Below, piece after piece: positions 10,801 to 24,382 of a DNA stretch of 64,000 nt. The notes below the pieces were generated by a model, which ran no database searches, was not told the origin of the DNA, and was given only the letters and a program-made list of their open reading frames with translations. The position numbers and the translations under genes are program-made. This stretch comes from Isoetes taiwanensis (Eukaryota; Streptophyta; Lycopodiopsida; Isoetales; Isoetaceae), in contig JAJEKV010000018.1 of NCBI GenBank assembly GCA_021234155.1, forward strand, positions 20,877,252 through 20,941,251. The letters are read 5' to 3'. Each line of letters begins with the position of its first letter. Position 1 is the first letter of the stretch.

Positions 10801-13359
10801 AGATCCTTTTAGAATATACGTAGGAACATGCTAAAACTCGAACATGCACCGTAGGATCATTAAATTTCTTATATATATATACATATAAATATATATAAAA
10901 TTGGTCGCTTTCAGATTTGTTTCATTTAGCCGGTCATGGTGTATGAAAGTTTCTGAAAATACCTAGCCAAATTTGATACACTAAAGCTGTGTCTTCTATA
11001 AAATAGAAATGGGTGTCGTTAGAGTCTTATCACACCATGTACCTTTGGAAGGTGGCATTTTGTCATCTACGACCATTGTACAACCTCTGTTCCACAGGTT
11101 GACATAATCTCCATATTCTCCCTGTTGCTTGTGTCACATATCAGTCAAGTAAATAAGATATTATACAGGCACCCTCATAACTTACACTATGGGTTCTAAC
11201 CTTGAGAATTATTGACCCCTTGGTGGTATGGCTTATGACTCTTAGTTTTCTAAGGACCAACATTTAGCCACTTAAACAAACTTCGGGACCTAGACCTAAT
11301 TACTTTTTTCTCAATTGAGAAAATAATACTGATTCCCGCCCAAAGGGAGCATGAGAATATTGCAATCCTAGAAATATTTCACATAACAATTCATTTTAGA
11401 TTTCGAAGAAGATTTAGGGCTATCTCCCTTAATGGTTCCGCCCTAAGGCATTGGGAACGACCCACCGATTTTATGGTCGGGTCATGGGACTGGCAAATGC
11501 AAAGGTATGCTATCTTTTCCCTCTGCTTTGTGAATTTAGGTATACACTCCGGGCAAACCTAGGCGCTAGCGAGAAGCTCTGCTCTTGTGAGAAGATGGCA
11601 CCCAAACGAGGGGCTGGTCGGTCCTCTCCCGGAGCCAAGAACAAAGAGAGAAGGAAAGACTTTGGAGTAAAACGGCACCCTAGTAGTAGAAACAAAATTT
11701 TGATGCTTGCTATGTCATTCGTCATTGTGTAAGAGCAGCAGCTATGAGGGGGCTGAAAATGGCGATATCTCCACACGGGTCTATGAGAATCCACCAGGAT
11801 CGCTTACACGGTGGAAATGTCAAGATTTGATTCAACAGGGCGAGGGCCTTTGATGAGGTTCCATGCCTATTGTCTATAATTTAGAGTCCGGATATTTTCT
11901 ATCCATGCATCTGTTTTTTCTATCAGTATTAAGCCTATAAGCTACATCTAAACGCCGCTTAGCAACTAAACTAGAAGAGCGGAAATGGTTTTATCGTTCC
12001 TTTTATAATGCTAAGATTTTTAGGCCTTAGCTCTTGAGTTTGAAAAGTTAAATAGTAAATATGATTAAACAGGAAAATTTCCTTTTTAAGTACATAGGCT
12101 ACGCAAGGCAAAAGCAGTCCAATAAAACCGGATTTACATTTATGGTTTTAGTTTATGATTTCTTTCTCTACACTAAAAGGAAAAGGATGAAAAGCAGGGT
12201 TTTTCTTTAACTTACCTTAATCCTTTCTCGTTACCCATGTAGGCTAACTTTTGAATGGTTGGATTGCGGTAACATGTCTCAACTCCACCTTTTTGGGATG
12301 TGGAAAATGGTACCGGCTTTTTGAATGTTGCTACACTATGGTCATGTTGGACTGAGTTCAATGCTTCAAAAATTACCAATATGATATATTTTGGAAATAT
12401 TTCGCTTCTATAGGTTACATCGACCTTCTTTGCGCACATGGCACATGCAAGACATGCATGTTTTTCTCACGATTTTCTCTGTTTGTTGGATAGATGAATC
12501 ACACAATGGGAAAAAGATCTACCTTTTGATGGCGTTCTTAACTTAGAATATGTCGATGTAAATTCAGATTCTCACGAAAACAATGGAACTTGACATAATA
12601 GGATCTGAAGGATATTTGCTCTGAAATCTGTAAAACCTTTTCGGTTTATGCTGCTAATGGCTTTTTGCAATAATTTCAATGTGATATTTGCCATCATTAA
12701 GTGTCTTGACTCAAAGTTTTTCTGAAAAATTAGAATCACATAAATGTAATACAATAGTACTTTTGGCCTAATGCAAATCATGGACCCAATAATGGGCAAA
12801 AAGCTGTATTTTATGCACATCTTTAGGTGCAGTGGTTATAATTTATTGTTTAGCTTTGCCCCTTTGATAGAGATGTCTGGTTTAAAGTGTGTCACCAATT
12901 TCTTGGACAAAGAAACTAAATATGGGCAAAATGACATTAAAAATGCCCAATGGCTTTACTCTTTTGTTCTGATTAGGATTCCATTCATAACCTTGGAGCG
13001 ATATGTTTGGAGTTATGTGAGTAACTTTCTTCATACGCATGAGAGGCTTGACATGTTTATCCTTAGGTTTTATATTCCCATTATGCTGTCATGATCTAAT
13101 CTTCTTGGCCAAAGCTCTTTTTTGTTTGAAGTTATGATCATAACTTTCTTCATGAGGAGTCTATGGTATAAAGAAGGTAGATTCAGAATGACCTGCTCAA
13201 TAAAACAGTACTATGTTTGCAATACACAAAACAGCATGTAGAACTGTTACTGATGGTATAGGCCTGGGTAACGCCAGGGCAGACTTGGGCTCAAGCACTA
13301 ACGAGGGTTTAATGTTTGGAGTAAAAGGTGTTGCTAGATTAGATCCTAGTAATCAGCTA

Positions 13360-13360
<1 letters not shown>
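10801..13360. other. no recognisable feature
   Basis: Mixed AT-rich sequence. Short open frames at 11451-11732, 12771-13094 and elsewhere lack any motif or codon pattern that I can support. Confidence 0.4.

Positions 13361-13414
<54 letters not shown>
13361..13414. repeat. (TA)n microsatellite
   Basis: There are 27 uninterrupted TA units. The open frame read through it (tyrosine-isoleucine repeats) is an artefact. Confidence 0.98.
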
Positions 13415-13420
<6 letters not shown>

Positions 13421-14109
13421 TCTCTCTCTCAGTTCTCATCGACGTTCTCTTTGAGCTGGATCCTTAATTCTTGATGTCAGCTTTCCTCCCCTCCCACCTT
13501 TTCCCTCTTGAGGTCGTTCAGTGGCTGTTTGTGTGTTGGTCAGTGTTGCTTGCATAGGGAGGATCTATGTGCATGTGGATGCTCAGCCCTCTTTGTTCTG
13601 ACGTTTATTGTCATGATGGGTTTGGGCAGTGGAATGTGGACTTGGTTCGTCATCTCTCATATTCTTTCTCGGCGTAGTATTGTGACTTCCGAGTTGCATC
13701 TTTGGGGTCCTCTCTTAAGAGCAAAGGGACAAAAAATGCACTTTGAAGTTAGACAAAAGGGATTAGAAATCTGTTATGTACGCTAAATAAATATGGTTTT
13801 GTTGTAGAAGCAAGGAACACTGTACTATCTTTCATTCGGCATAATAAGAATGAACGAATGAATGTTTTTTATCGTTCATAATAAGAGGATGGGGAATGAA
13901 TTGTGATAATCACATGGTTGTGCAATGAAGATGAGAAAAAGAATAGGAAAAATGGAACACTTTTTTATTTGAACAAAGGAAAATATATACTAAGAGATTC
14001 TCCATGGGGAAAGAGGTCTCTCAAATTTCTTCCCAAGGCTTGCCACTACCCTTTCTTCATGGAAGTCAAAGAGGAGAAGAGAACTCCTACTGCTTCTAAT
14101 GCTACAACA

Positions 14110-14230
14110 CAGGTGTGGATAGGATGGATCCGTATGTCGATCTATATAATGACATACAGCTGTATAGGCAGTTGGGCAGAGTTGTGCTACTGGGAGACTT
14201 CAATGCATCAGATTCCAGCTAATTATCTTC
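14110..14230 (+). mobile_element. LINE endonuclease fragment
   Basis: One frame reads RMDPYVDLYNDIQLYRQLGR followed by VVLLGDFNAS. The GDFNAS motif is the catalytic-core motif of the apurinic-type LINE endonuclease. The same stretch occurs in the long LINE at about 45205-45295, so this is a small detached piece of the same family. It is bounded by unrelated AT-rich sequence. Confidence 0.7.
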
Positions 14231-14312
14231 ATTAAGAGAGAAGAAGGAAACAGAGAAAATCAAAGAGAAGAGAGAGGGTTATTTGGTTCTCCCAAACTTC
14301 TTAGTCTTTTGT

Positions 14313-16777
14313 TTATTTTTTTTTTACTTCTAGTATTATTAGCTGGGGTATTAACAACATGAATAGAAATAGAGGCTTTGGATTTAGATATAGCAATATG
14401 CACTTTATCCTTAAAAGTTCATCACCCCCCCAATTTTGTTTATCGAAATTTTCTTTATCACTATCTTTATCAATGTCTATCTCATGTTCACTGTCAGAGG
14501 TACCTCCAGGAATGAATTCAAACATTTTATTTATATTATTATCAAACAAGCATTTCTTAGTACTATTTTGGACAAGTACTTGCCTGGAAGGTTGAATTTC
14601 TTTATCTTTAACTTGAATGTTGCTAATGAGCTCTACCTAGGCTGAGACTATTTGGAACTTCTTGTGTGTCATGCATTTGTTCTCAATCAGGAGTATCCAA
14701 CACCACTTCTTTATCTAACTCATTGTTTATTATATCCAAACTTTGAGTAACTTGTGTGTTCTCCAGCTGACCTGAACTCATGCCTATCATGCCCTCTTGA
14801 AATATGGCCAATTGTTCTTCAATATCTGGTGAAATGGTTTGAGCGGCTTGATTTGGAGGGGTAAAATTTATTTCAAGGTCAATGAGAGGTTCAAGGAGAG
14901 CAATGAATAAGGATTTTGAGCATGATTCAACAAGGGAACATGAATAACTGAAATGGAATTAATAGCAGAGGAACAGCCAAGGGGGTTTACCATTTTCTCT
15001 TGATTTCCATAATTCAACATTAGATTAGGATCATGATTAGTATTTAAATTTGCAAGTACCTGAAATTGGTTCGAACAGTGGACCTTGTCAGTCAAGTAAT
15101 TTTGCTGTAACTTGCTATTTTCCAATATAGCTTCTCTTTCACTTTTGTTTATGCCAGACTCTGTGGAAGATGTTGATCCATCTGGATGTTTGTCTGCCAG
15201 TTCCTTTTTTTCCAATTGGCATTCCTTTTCCTTTAGAGATTGACTTTTCCTGATGGGAGCATAGACTGAATGGCTTTTCCTAATTAATGAATCCCCCTTA
15301 CTGCTTTTAGAGAAGTCCAAAAAGGAGAAGGACTTAGCTTTGTTCAAGCTTTTTGCATCATTTATGATTCTATCGAGGGTTGAGTGCAGATCATCAGTTG
15401 ATGCTTGAGCTTGAGCCATTGGAGCTTTCCCTTTGCAGAGAAAATCTCCATGCTTTTGTAAGACTTTAATTCCTATAACATTTTTCTCAATTTCAATCAG
15501 ATTGCTGTCATTTGACTTTGAGGTAGAGATTATAATGCCATGGTTCTGCTTTTGCTTTTCCTTTTCCAACCCGTTCTTCTGGATTCTCCTCTGAGATCCA
15601 TTTATCTTCTTCCAAGCAAATTCCTGATTGCTCAAGTTGGTTGCCCTACTAGCTTTTGCCTGTAAGTTTTGATCTTTAAAGGCTTACAAATTAGGATCTT
15701 CAAGTGTCATTAGTTCAGATGAATTTCCAGCAGTATCTGTCTGATTTAACTCATTGGTAGGAATTTTACTCATCACTATGTCATTTTGCTGCTTGACTGT
15801 TGTTTTGCATCCATCATACCAAAAGCGTCTGTTGTACAGTATTGACAATGAGGTGGCAGACCCGACCATCTTAGTGATAGGATTGATTTCTGTCCAAAAG
15901 CATCAGAGAAGGGGATCATAGTTGGAATAAGCTTGGATAAGTCAATTTGGACAAAAGCTCTTGGAGGTCTTTCAGGGGAATATTCTGTTGATATGTAGGT
16001 GCCAATAGAATTGAATAAAATCTTGAAACAATCTTCATTCCAATATATGGGATTTAATCCATGCAGGGTTGTGGAGGCAATGCATAAGGACTCAAAGTAG
16101 GAAGTATCCAGTTTTGGGCTCCATTTAAGAAAGGATATTTGAAAATTTTCAAAGGAAAGTGGCCCATGGTTTAACAGGAAATTTGTTGTTCTGCTGCTTT
16201 CACATTCAATCATGATAAAACGATAATTCAACCAGTACATAGCTTTGATTAAGACACATTTTTGAAGATTTTGACAAAATGTCCAAAGTTTCCCTAAATC
16301 GATTCCACGTTTGTTCACTTTAACAAGCACAGCAGTATCCGTAAGATTGACCATTTTTTCATGAACAGATGGAAGATTTAAAGAAATACCATGGTATAGA
16401 GGTTGTTTGCTCCCCGCGGTAAATCGAGACTCCAACAGAGCATCATCCAAAGCTTTATCAGTGTAAACTTCTCTCACAGGCTTCGGGACTCCATAAGGTA
16501 GAGGAATATGAGTAAAAGGGTGCAGCATTGGGGATCGGCCATAAAGATCTGGGTCCTTTGAGAAGTCGTCCCAAATTGGCACCTTATGAGTTCTGGGATG
16601 CATATTCTGATCAACTGCAAGAAGATTAGAAAAATCACCAAATAGAAGATAACTTTTTTGGTTTTCTTGATATAATCTTAATTGGTCAAGCAAGAGAGGT
16701 CGATCAGAAGCCTCTGGCTGAGCAAATCCGTGAAGAAAGGCAAGGATTTTAGGGCTAAGTTTGCTTTTATTTTCCAT
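14313..16777 (-). pseudogene. LINE ORF1-like (DUF4283-type) protein, frame-broken
   Basis: The frame starts at an ATG at 16777 and runs to about 15776. It continues in other frames at 15869-15684 and 15635-14868, with a possible last piece at 14549-14313. The middle shows the DUF4283-like order seen in plant LINE ORF1 proteins: SFLKWSPKLDTSYFESLCIA, then TTLHGLNPIYWNEDCFKILF, IGTYISTEYSPERPPRAFVQ, and finally a zinc-knuckle start LPPHCQYC. Downstream is a low-complexity basic and serine-rich tail with KGKAPMA. No endonuclease or reverse transcriptase follows, so the element is truncated. This is retroelement debris rather than a host gene. Confidence 0.7.
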
Positions 16778-16967
16778 TCAAAAGCTCAGGAGGTTTAAAC
16801 AAAGGCACGTGAGAAAAAAAGAAAAAGGAGAGTGAAGGAAAGTGCAATGGTAAGGGAGAAAATAACAGAAAGGAGAAAACTAAAGGATTAAAAATCAATT
16901 CTATCACTAAGAGATCAAGAGAGCCATCTTCATTCTCCTTGATTGATTTCGGAATACAATTTGAGTG

Positions 16968-17403
16968 TTAATTTTGTATCTGTCCATCCACCATACACTC
17001 GAAAAATTGTAGTTGCTTCAATATTATTGCTTCCAATGAATTCTTCCAACCAAGTTTGTATAATTTCAATCTCAAATTCTTCACAGCTTGGTACGAAGGT
17101 GTATTATGGATGAAAAATTTCTTCTGGAAAAAGATTCTTTGTAAGAAGAGAATGCCAAAGCTGAGCAACAGAACCACATAGATAACCACAAGTTAATCGA
17201 TCTTTATCTTTGAGAATTGCAAAGATTTTGACATCCATTTGTAGATAATTCGATGAATCTTCATATGGTGACCAAATCAATTTGCTAGCCCCTACAAGGC
17301 TAGCAGGGATTGGGATCAAACTGAGATCGAGTGCAATAGGTCTTTCAAAAAATGGCAAGAAACGGGTTTGAAGTGAAAATTTCACTAGAGACAAAGTGTC
17401 CAA
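16968..17403 (-). pseudogene. unidentified decayed coding fragment
   Basis: Two overlapping minus-strand frames (17403-17104 and 17189-16968) look protein-like, for example IPASLVGASKLIWSPYEDSS and LYKLGWKNSLEAIILKQLQF. They lie between two DUF4283-like fragments in the same orientation and may belong to the same retroelement. I cannot name the domain. Confidence 0.35.
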
Positions 17404-17429
17404 GAAAGTTGGCGCTCATGATCCCCTTC

Positions 17430-18434
17430 TCAACTTCCTACCGGGGCTTGTAATACTTGCGGATTAACTAGTGCAGAGGCAGATGAGGAAGAAGATGATA
17501 CAACACGACATTCAAATGAAGTGGATGCTACATGACATGGGATAGGAGCAGTTGGGGAGGTAGAGACAAAAGTATGCATGAACCTGTAAGTAGCGAAAGC
17601 CTCAATATTGGGAAACATCTTGGCAAGCTCGGGTCCATTAAGCAGATGTAGTTTGCATTTGAAAAAAAGTGGGCCACTTTTGACCACTACTGACTAAGGA
17701 ATAGAAACACAAGTAGGAAGAGAGACACAAATTTGAGGACCATTAACAATAGAATGGGCAAGATGCATACCCAATCCATTGGCAATAGCAATCATAAAAT
17801 CAGACACTTGCAGTTCTAGTGGAAAATCCTCTAAAGCAAGCCAACAAGGCATGCGCAATGCACCAGACTTACTTGGCAAGAATCTAGGAGAATAAACCTG
17901 ATATGGAAGATAATGTCCCCAAAGAGGATCAACATCACACTCCACAAGTCTGTCAACTGCAAGTGAAGAGTCAAACATGACTAGGAAGAAATTGTTATCT
18001 TTATCCAAAACCTTTAGAGACGAATAATGAGGAAGACCCAGTCTCTGAAGGTGATGTTTTAGCTAGAATCCAACCCTCCTGAGATCCAAAAACTGTCCAG
18101 TGAAATGGCAAACAACTGCATGAGACACAAGGTTCTGAACACACACTATACAAGGTTCGATAACCGGTAGGCCAGCCTGTGTAAAAGCATTTGAACACTG
18201 TTGTGCCTCATAGCATACACCCTCAGGAGGCAACTGAACATCCATACGGTCATCTTGTGCTTGTAACTCATTTAGATACGAGCTCAATTCTTTCTTGTTA
18301 TTCTGTAACATAATATTCAATGCAGCAGAAACATGAGCAGATTGCACACTGGATGTCAAATTGCATTTTATCCAATCGCTAAATCGTGTAGAAAGCGCTC
18401 TAGCCGCTTCATTGCATGTAGGGAGCATTCTCAC
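17430..18434 (-). pseudogene. second DUF4283-like retroelement ORF1 fragment
   Basis: Three minus-strand pieces (18434-18063, 18008-17694, 17687-17430) join with two interruptions. They read LVSHAVVCHFTGQFLDLRRV, then DKDNNFFLVMFDSSLAVDRL, ALRMPCWLALEDFPLELQVS and AIANGLGMHLA. This order (core strand, phenylalanine-rich strand, then PCWLALEDFPLE and a late LG motif) resembles the DUF4283 region of plant LINE ORF1 or gag-like proteins. It differs in sequence from the protein at 14313-16777, so it comes from another family. A stop at about 18060 and a break near 17690 make it a pseudogene. Confidence 0.55.
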
Positions 18435-18924
18435 TAAAGCTCCAACCTATCAGTTATGGAGTTCATAGCTAAAAATCTTCTAGTAAACTAATGATAAGAC
18501 TAGGAACTCTCTTTTCCACCAACAAATACTACAAAGGCAATGACCAAGGATGACAATGCATCAAAGATAAAATACTTACACAATGAGCAGGAGCAGTGCT
18601 TTTATCGACTTTTGATTTGGGGATGGATTCCAAAATAAAAATTAAACACATGAAATAAGGGTATTAGACTTAAAAGTAAACACAGGTTAAAAAATAAGCC
18701 AAAAAGACATAGTTCCTCAATGTGTGGATAAGCCTGGAAGCTCGAACTGCATTGTATAATTGTTACGAAACACCACCCACATCATAACCTACAATTTGCT
18801 ATGCAAAGTAATCAAACATGCTTTGGACTAGGTATTATTATCATCATCCTTATTAATAGCTTCACCATAGAATTTCCATCTCTGATAACTTGAAAGGGAT
18901 ATGGACTCCTATCCTAGATAGCTT

Positions 18925-19105
18925 CATTTTTCTCGTCGTGGCATGGTAGCCTCCGAGAAATACTAATCATTCTTTCTCGGCGTGGCGATGTAGCCTCCGA
19001 GGCAGCACTAATCGGATTTTTTCCCGCGATGGTCATTCCGTGGACGGTTCTCGATTGGTCGGCTGTTGTTTCCTTCTCGGCGTGGCCATGGAGCCTCCGA
19101 GTCTC
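18925..19105. repeat. three copies of a 27-bp imperfect palindrome
   Basis: The motif CTCGGCGTGGC-ATG-AGCCTCCGAG occurs at about 18933-18959 (variant), 18977-19002 and 19077-19102. Each copy has CTCGG and CCGAG ends that can pair. Function unknown. Confidence 0.55.
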
Positions 19106-19991
19106 GCGCTATTTTTTATATTGCGCATTAGTGCCCATTCTTTCTTGAAGCATCTAACTCCCTGACGGATTATTTTCTTTCAGCCTTAATTTTACAGGTT
19201 ATTTTTTAGGGCCTTGTGGTTGGCGGAGTGTGCGGGGTCGTACTTACTTGGCGCAATGTTTTCAAAGTTGTCTCTATTCTGGTTCGGGCACCGCCGACAC
19301 TCCTCGAGATCATTGGAATTGTTTCTCTTCAGGGTTTTCCTCGAAAACTTAAAAGGGCAGGGTTTCATCCCAGTGAGAAGTCGTCACCAGTTTTTCTCAC
19401 CTTTGCATAGACCAAACGGCGGACAACCATTTGTTATCTTGTATTCTTTAGTTTCGTCATGCTCTCGATGATTGTCTAGTTTTGGAGCATGTAATTTTCA
19501 AGTTTTCAAAGTTTTCTACCCCTAGTAGGGGATCAAGTTGTACTCTATGATTTTACAAAGCTCAATGAGAATGGAGAGGAAGATTTTAAAATAGAAGACA
19601 TGGCGTGAAGCCTAAGAAAAAGTCCCAGTCGTGGTTTAGATTATATGCATGGGTGAACAAACACAAAAATGAACAGGTATGACTATTCTGGTCGCGTTTC
19701 ATCAGGATTGCTCTACTAGCATCCACGTCAATGATCCATGACTAGCATTATTCCTCAACACTGTCCCTTTATCTGAGATCCGGTCAAGCGTCTTAAGAGT
19801 CTTCTTATTCACTCCTCTTGCTCTGCAATTCGTTCTAATTGCAACTGTGCACTAGGCCATTCTTCCTATGTATGATAGCCTCTTGAAGGCTTCTTTACTG
19901 GTTCACTGCTTGAACCAGACTATTCTGGGAGCAAGAAAATGAAGAAATAATAAAATACCAACAAACATGTTTACCTGAAATTTCCTTGCTC

Positions 19992-20565
19992 CACTACAAG
20001 GCCTAATGGGAATTTGTAACATATTGATTTGTAGTGCAAATTGATTTGATACAAATCTTAGATTTGTTACACGTAACAAGAAAAAACACTAAGGTTTGTT
20101 AACAGGTGACAAACATTAAATACTTGTGCACGTTACCAAAATTTTGATGAATCCATTTGTAACCTGTGAAATATAAAAATCTTTTAACGTGTTACCAATA
20201 TTTTTTTTTAAACTATAGCAGTTTGGGAAATTATCCCTTTTTCTCTTCTGAGCACTTGAAGCGCCCAATTAAGTTTCTCTTATAGGCGCTCGAGGCCCTT
20301 CTCTAGGAGCCATAGATGAACTTTTTGTTGATTTGCCTCCAACCACTAGGAGGAGAAGATTGAAAAAGTTTGTTGATGCACAATTAGCTCCCAGGGAATA
20401 CCATGTTGATGAGTTCGGACTATGATGGTATGCATCTTGTGTTGGACAACATAATCGATTGCCTATGATGATTGAGCAACATCTTAAGTCATTTAGTTGG
20501 AAAGCTCCTAGAACTTTTGTAATTGTTTTGGTATACCTTACAATATAGCTCCACTAGATTCACTA
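19992..20565 (+). repeat. left arm of a long inverted repeat, CACTACAAG end
   Basis: The arm starts CACTACAAGGCCTAATGGGA and is repeated in inverted orientation at 23440-24344. Shared blocks include GCAAATTgATTTG, GCGCYNGAGGC-type sequences, and the stretch around ATTGCCTATGATGATTGAGC at 20459-20478. CACTA-like ends suggest a DNA transposon (CMC/EnSpm type) or a foldback derivative. No 3-bp target duplication is visible and no transposase is present. Confidence 0.55.
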
Positions 20566-20595
20566 ATTACCCATCAACCATTAGAACAGACACAT

Positions 20596-20908
<313 letters not shown>

Positions 20909-20924
20909 TGAGAGTAAAATTTAA

Positions 20925-22920
20925 ATTTTTCATTAATAAAAAAAAGCATACATTATTCTGCCAATTAATAACAGAGAATGATTAATCCATGAAGCATGAA
21001 GATCACCACAAAGATAAAGGCTCACTTTAGACTCGTCAAGAGGGATAAATAAAAAATGTTCAAGGAGGAATTTTGTAGACCTAGAGCTCCAAAATAAGAG
21101 CATCCAATAATCCAATTTTCAATGTTTCCACCATCCTTTACCAAAAGAGTGTATCTTTCCTGTAGATGATCATAGAAACCAGGTCTCCATGGCCGAAAAT
21201 GTCCCAATCTTGAAAAGAAACTTAACCAACCAAAAACCATTACTAGATGATGATTTAAAATTGAGCAATTATGGGCTGAGTTGGTATGCCATAGGAGAAA
21301 AAAAATTCAAGAATCATGCCAGAGGGCCTAAAAAGAGGAGTCGTCAAGTTTGACATTGTAAAAGGAGTCAACAAAACAGAAAATGTACTGATTAGCATTG
21401 TATCTTTCAGCTTCATTAAAGGCAGAGTCAAAGTCTGTAGTGCCAAGAATTAACAGAATAGAATAGAATAGAATAGAATAGAATAGAATAGAATAGAATA
21501 GATTTTTAGCGTCCACGGAGACCAACTGGCCTATGGGACCCAAACAAAAAAGAGCGAAAGCGATATCGACAGTGATTAAAAAACCCCCGCCCGAAGGGTT
21601 TTCGAGGGAAAAACCTTAGCAGTAATAAGTCTGCTGGCATGCTGTACAATTGTGTAGGACAGTTCATTGCCGTCCTGGAAGACACAACTGACTGGAGGTA
21701 TGACTCCAACAAACCCACTGACGCCGTATTCAACAACTCATGCAACAGTTGGCTAGGCACTAGTAATCGAACATACTGCTCTCTGATATGGGCAAACGCT
21801 GGGCAGATCTGGAGGGCATGACATTCATCCTCAATGGCGCCCTGGTGGCAGCACTGGCGTGTAATACAGTTCCCTATATCTGGTGAATTGCCTGTCAGAC
21901 ATGTAGTAGTGATACATGAAGAGAAAGTCGAATATGCACTGCACCTGTACCACTTCCCTGCATAATAACCTGACCTAAACTATTGTCTTGTCTAGAGTCT
22001 CAATATCCACATAAAGTCTTTCCATCAGACCACTAAGATCTAGGTGTTCATTTTTATCTTTAAAGCTCACTTGAAAACTACCTTCCCTAGCTCCACTACA
22101 TTGTTTGAGATAAGCTACCATGATCACAAAAGGAGTATTAGAATCAATGACCCTCAAATTAGAAATAAATAATTCAAAAGGACCCTTGAATATTCCAATT
22201 GAGTTCCATTTTCGGTCATATTTGTCAGCATATTTTCTCTTGTGTGCAGTGGTAGTGGCTTCAATATCAAACTGGAAGTGCATTTTGATCCAAAAAACAG
22301 AGAAATTCGTATTACCATATACAATTCTATTTTTATCTTTCCATATATTCCACAAAGCAATAAATATAATAGAATCAACAAAAGTGCACTTGTTTTGAAT
22401 ACAGGACAATAAATTTCCAACATCTAAATTACGGAAAAGCACACCAAATTTATTCTTGAACCAAGACCTGCTCAATATTTTCCTCCTGCAAGCAACCAGA
22501 GTGACACAAAGCAGAAGTATTCTTAATCTCCTCGAGATAAAGAGAAGATTTGGGATACTTTTATGAGTAATAAGCCATATGAAAAAGCTAATTTTTGGGA
22601 GACAGTAGGAATTCCAAACGTTTGAAAAAGAGTCTTACTCTAATCCTCAGAAATTGACCACTTGGAGATAGCTTTAAGAGAAATGTCAGATTTGCTAATC
22701 ATAGGGTAAACTTTATTGATCGTATAGTTGCATTTCCCTTTCACGCTCCAATTAATAGACTTTGGAACAGAGGAAGTAAACCAAATGCTTAGTAGAATAG
22801 ATTTTGAGGTGTAAATACGTCTTTTGTCACTAGAAGTTCCATAAATAACATTTCTCAATGAAGTCCAAGACATAAGCTTATTATTCCTATAGAGATCATT
22901 GGTAACAAGGAAACTTTTCT
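20925..22920 (-). mobile_element. LINE 3' half (RT zinc-binding domain), interrupted
   Basis: Minus-strand frames at 22873-22640 and 22475-21975 carry sequences typical of the C-terminal zf-RVT part of plant LINE proteins, for example LWNIWKDKNRIVYGN and the upstream LMSWTSLRNVIYG. The pieces at 21446-21255, 21240-21022 and 21115-20933 may be the continuation. The element is split by a second LINE fragment at 21445-21990 and its 3' side abuts the (ATT)n tract. The endonuclease and catalytic RT core are absent. Confidence 0.6.
21445..21900 (-). mobile_element. second LINE 3' end inserted in the first
   Basis: Read on the minus strand this is the same family as 2046-2528. The zinc-binding motif CCHQGAIEDECHALQICP lies at about 21855-21800, followed by the untranslated region with GGGTCCCATAGGCCA at about 21540 and a terminal TTCTA microsatellite (21457-21501). 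It lies inside the older LINE 3' half and has the same orientation. Its 5' limit is unclear, somewhere between 21870 and 21990. Confidence 0.8.
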
Positions 22921-23439
22921 CAGACCATTTTTGGATTGCCCCTGTTAAGGGGGCAATTCGTTAGGGGGAGGGTTGGTTTTGGCATATTCTGGCATATCAG
23001 GGGTATATCTGATAATCTGACGGCCGTCATTACTGATTGTTTTTCCGGCGGTGAAAAACTTTTTGGTTTTTTTGCGTATGAATATACGCTAAGGTTTTCC
23101 GTGTTTTGGACGCCAAATTATTTTTCCGGCGATCGGAAACTCGTTTTTTTTTGTGAAAAACTATTGGTTTTTTTAACCTTTGGGCTAGAGATTCCTTTTT
23201 TTAGAATTTATCTTTGGGTTTTTTATTTTTAAAACAAACTATTTTTTTATTGGAAATAGACGTCTTTTCCATAGTGGTTGCCCTAAATACAGATATTTGG
23301 TCAGTCTGGCCAAAGGCCTTGGCACCAAATGACTATTCTGGCAGTGGCTAATCCGAAAATACAGGATAAAGAATGTTCTGGATTTGCATGTTCTGGATCC
23401 GACAGTGCAGAAGCGCTTGGCCCATAGTCAGACCTATCC
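22921..23439. other. T-rich spacer, nothing recognised
   Basis: Contains short runs such as CCTGTTAAGGGGGCAATTCG and many T tracts. The open frame at 22936-23232 is T-driven, and I do not call it. Confidence 0.4.
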
Positions 23440-24344
23440 CTTCAGTGGAGCCGAATTATAAGGTGTATCAAAACGACTACAATTTTTTAAGAGCTCTTTA
23501 ATACTTCCTAATGGCTTAAGATGTCTACTTAAGATGACGCTCAATCATCATAGGCAATTGATTATGTTACCGAATATAAGATACACACCACCACAGTTCA
23601 AACCCCGAGGATGCACTTATACAAAAAGGGATATGCCATGTGCATGAGGGTGGCCAAAAACGCCTCCATATACGGTTTTTTAAAAGACAAATTTGACCCA
23701 TTTCATACAAAATTTACCCGAAGTTGAGGCCAAAACCCTCCTAACTCATACGTATGCATGTGGAAAATGGTCAAAAAAAATCCCCTACGAGTCACTCAGG
23801 CACATTGTACGGCACCTAAAGTGAATCCCACTTGGTTCAAACTCATTAGCATGATGTCCTCTAAGAGCTCATGATATCGCAGCAAGATATAGCATATCTG
23901 CATGAACAAGCTCTTCTAATATTCTCCTCCTAGTGGTTGGCAAATAAAAAAAAAAAAAAACTCATCTATGGCATGCCTAGAGAAGCGCCTCAAGTGCCTA
24001 AATAATAAATTCAAATGGGCGCCTCAAGTGCCTAGAAGAGAAACTCAAAATGGGTAAATTTCCAACCGCTATATTTATGAAAATATATGTAATATGTTAT
24101 AAAATTTTAATGTTCATCACACGTTATAAACGTCATTTCTAACGCATTACAAATTTTAATATTTGTCACACGTTACAAACAAACAGGTCTATCAAAATTT
24201 TAGTAATGTGTTATAAGTCTTTAATGTTCATCCCCATTAAAACTTGTGTTTTTTTTTTTTCCTCTTTTGGTCACTTGTAACAAAGCTAAACTTGTGTGGC
24301 AAATTAATTTGCGCCACAAATAAAAAATCCCATTCTTTTGAGTG
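23440..24344 (-). repeat. right arm of the long inverted repeat
   Basis: The reverse complement starts CACTCAAAAGAATGGGAT at 24344 and matches the left arm at 19992-20565 in order, including GCGCAAATTAATTTG and CAATTGCCTATGATGATTGA. It is longer than the left arm because of extra sequence around 23590-23930. Confidence 0.55.
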
Positions 24345-24382
24345 AGCAGCCATGAATCTTTTTTATCTTCTAAGCCATCCCT

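Noticed and set aside
13213-13467. 84-codon frame with tyrosine-isoleucine repeats
   Set aside because: It is driven by the (TA)n tract.
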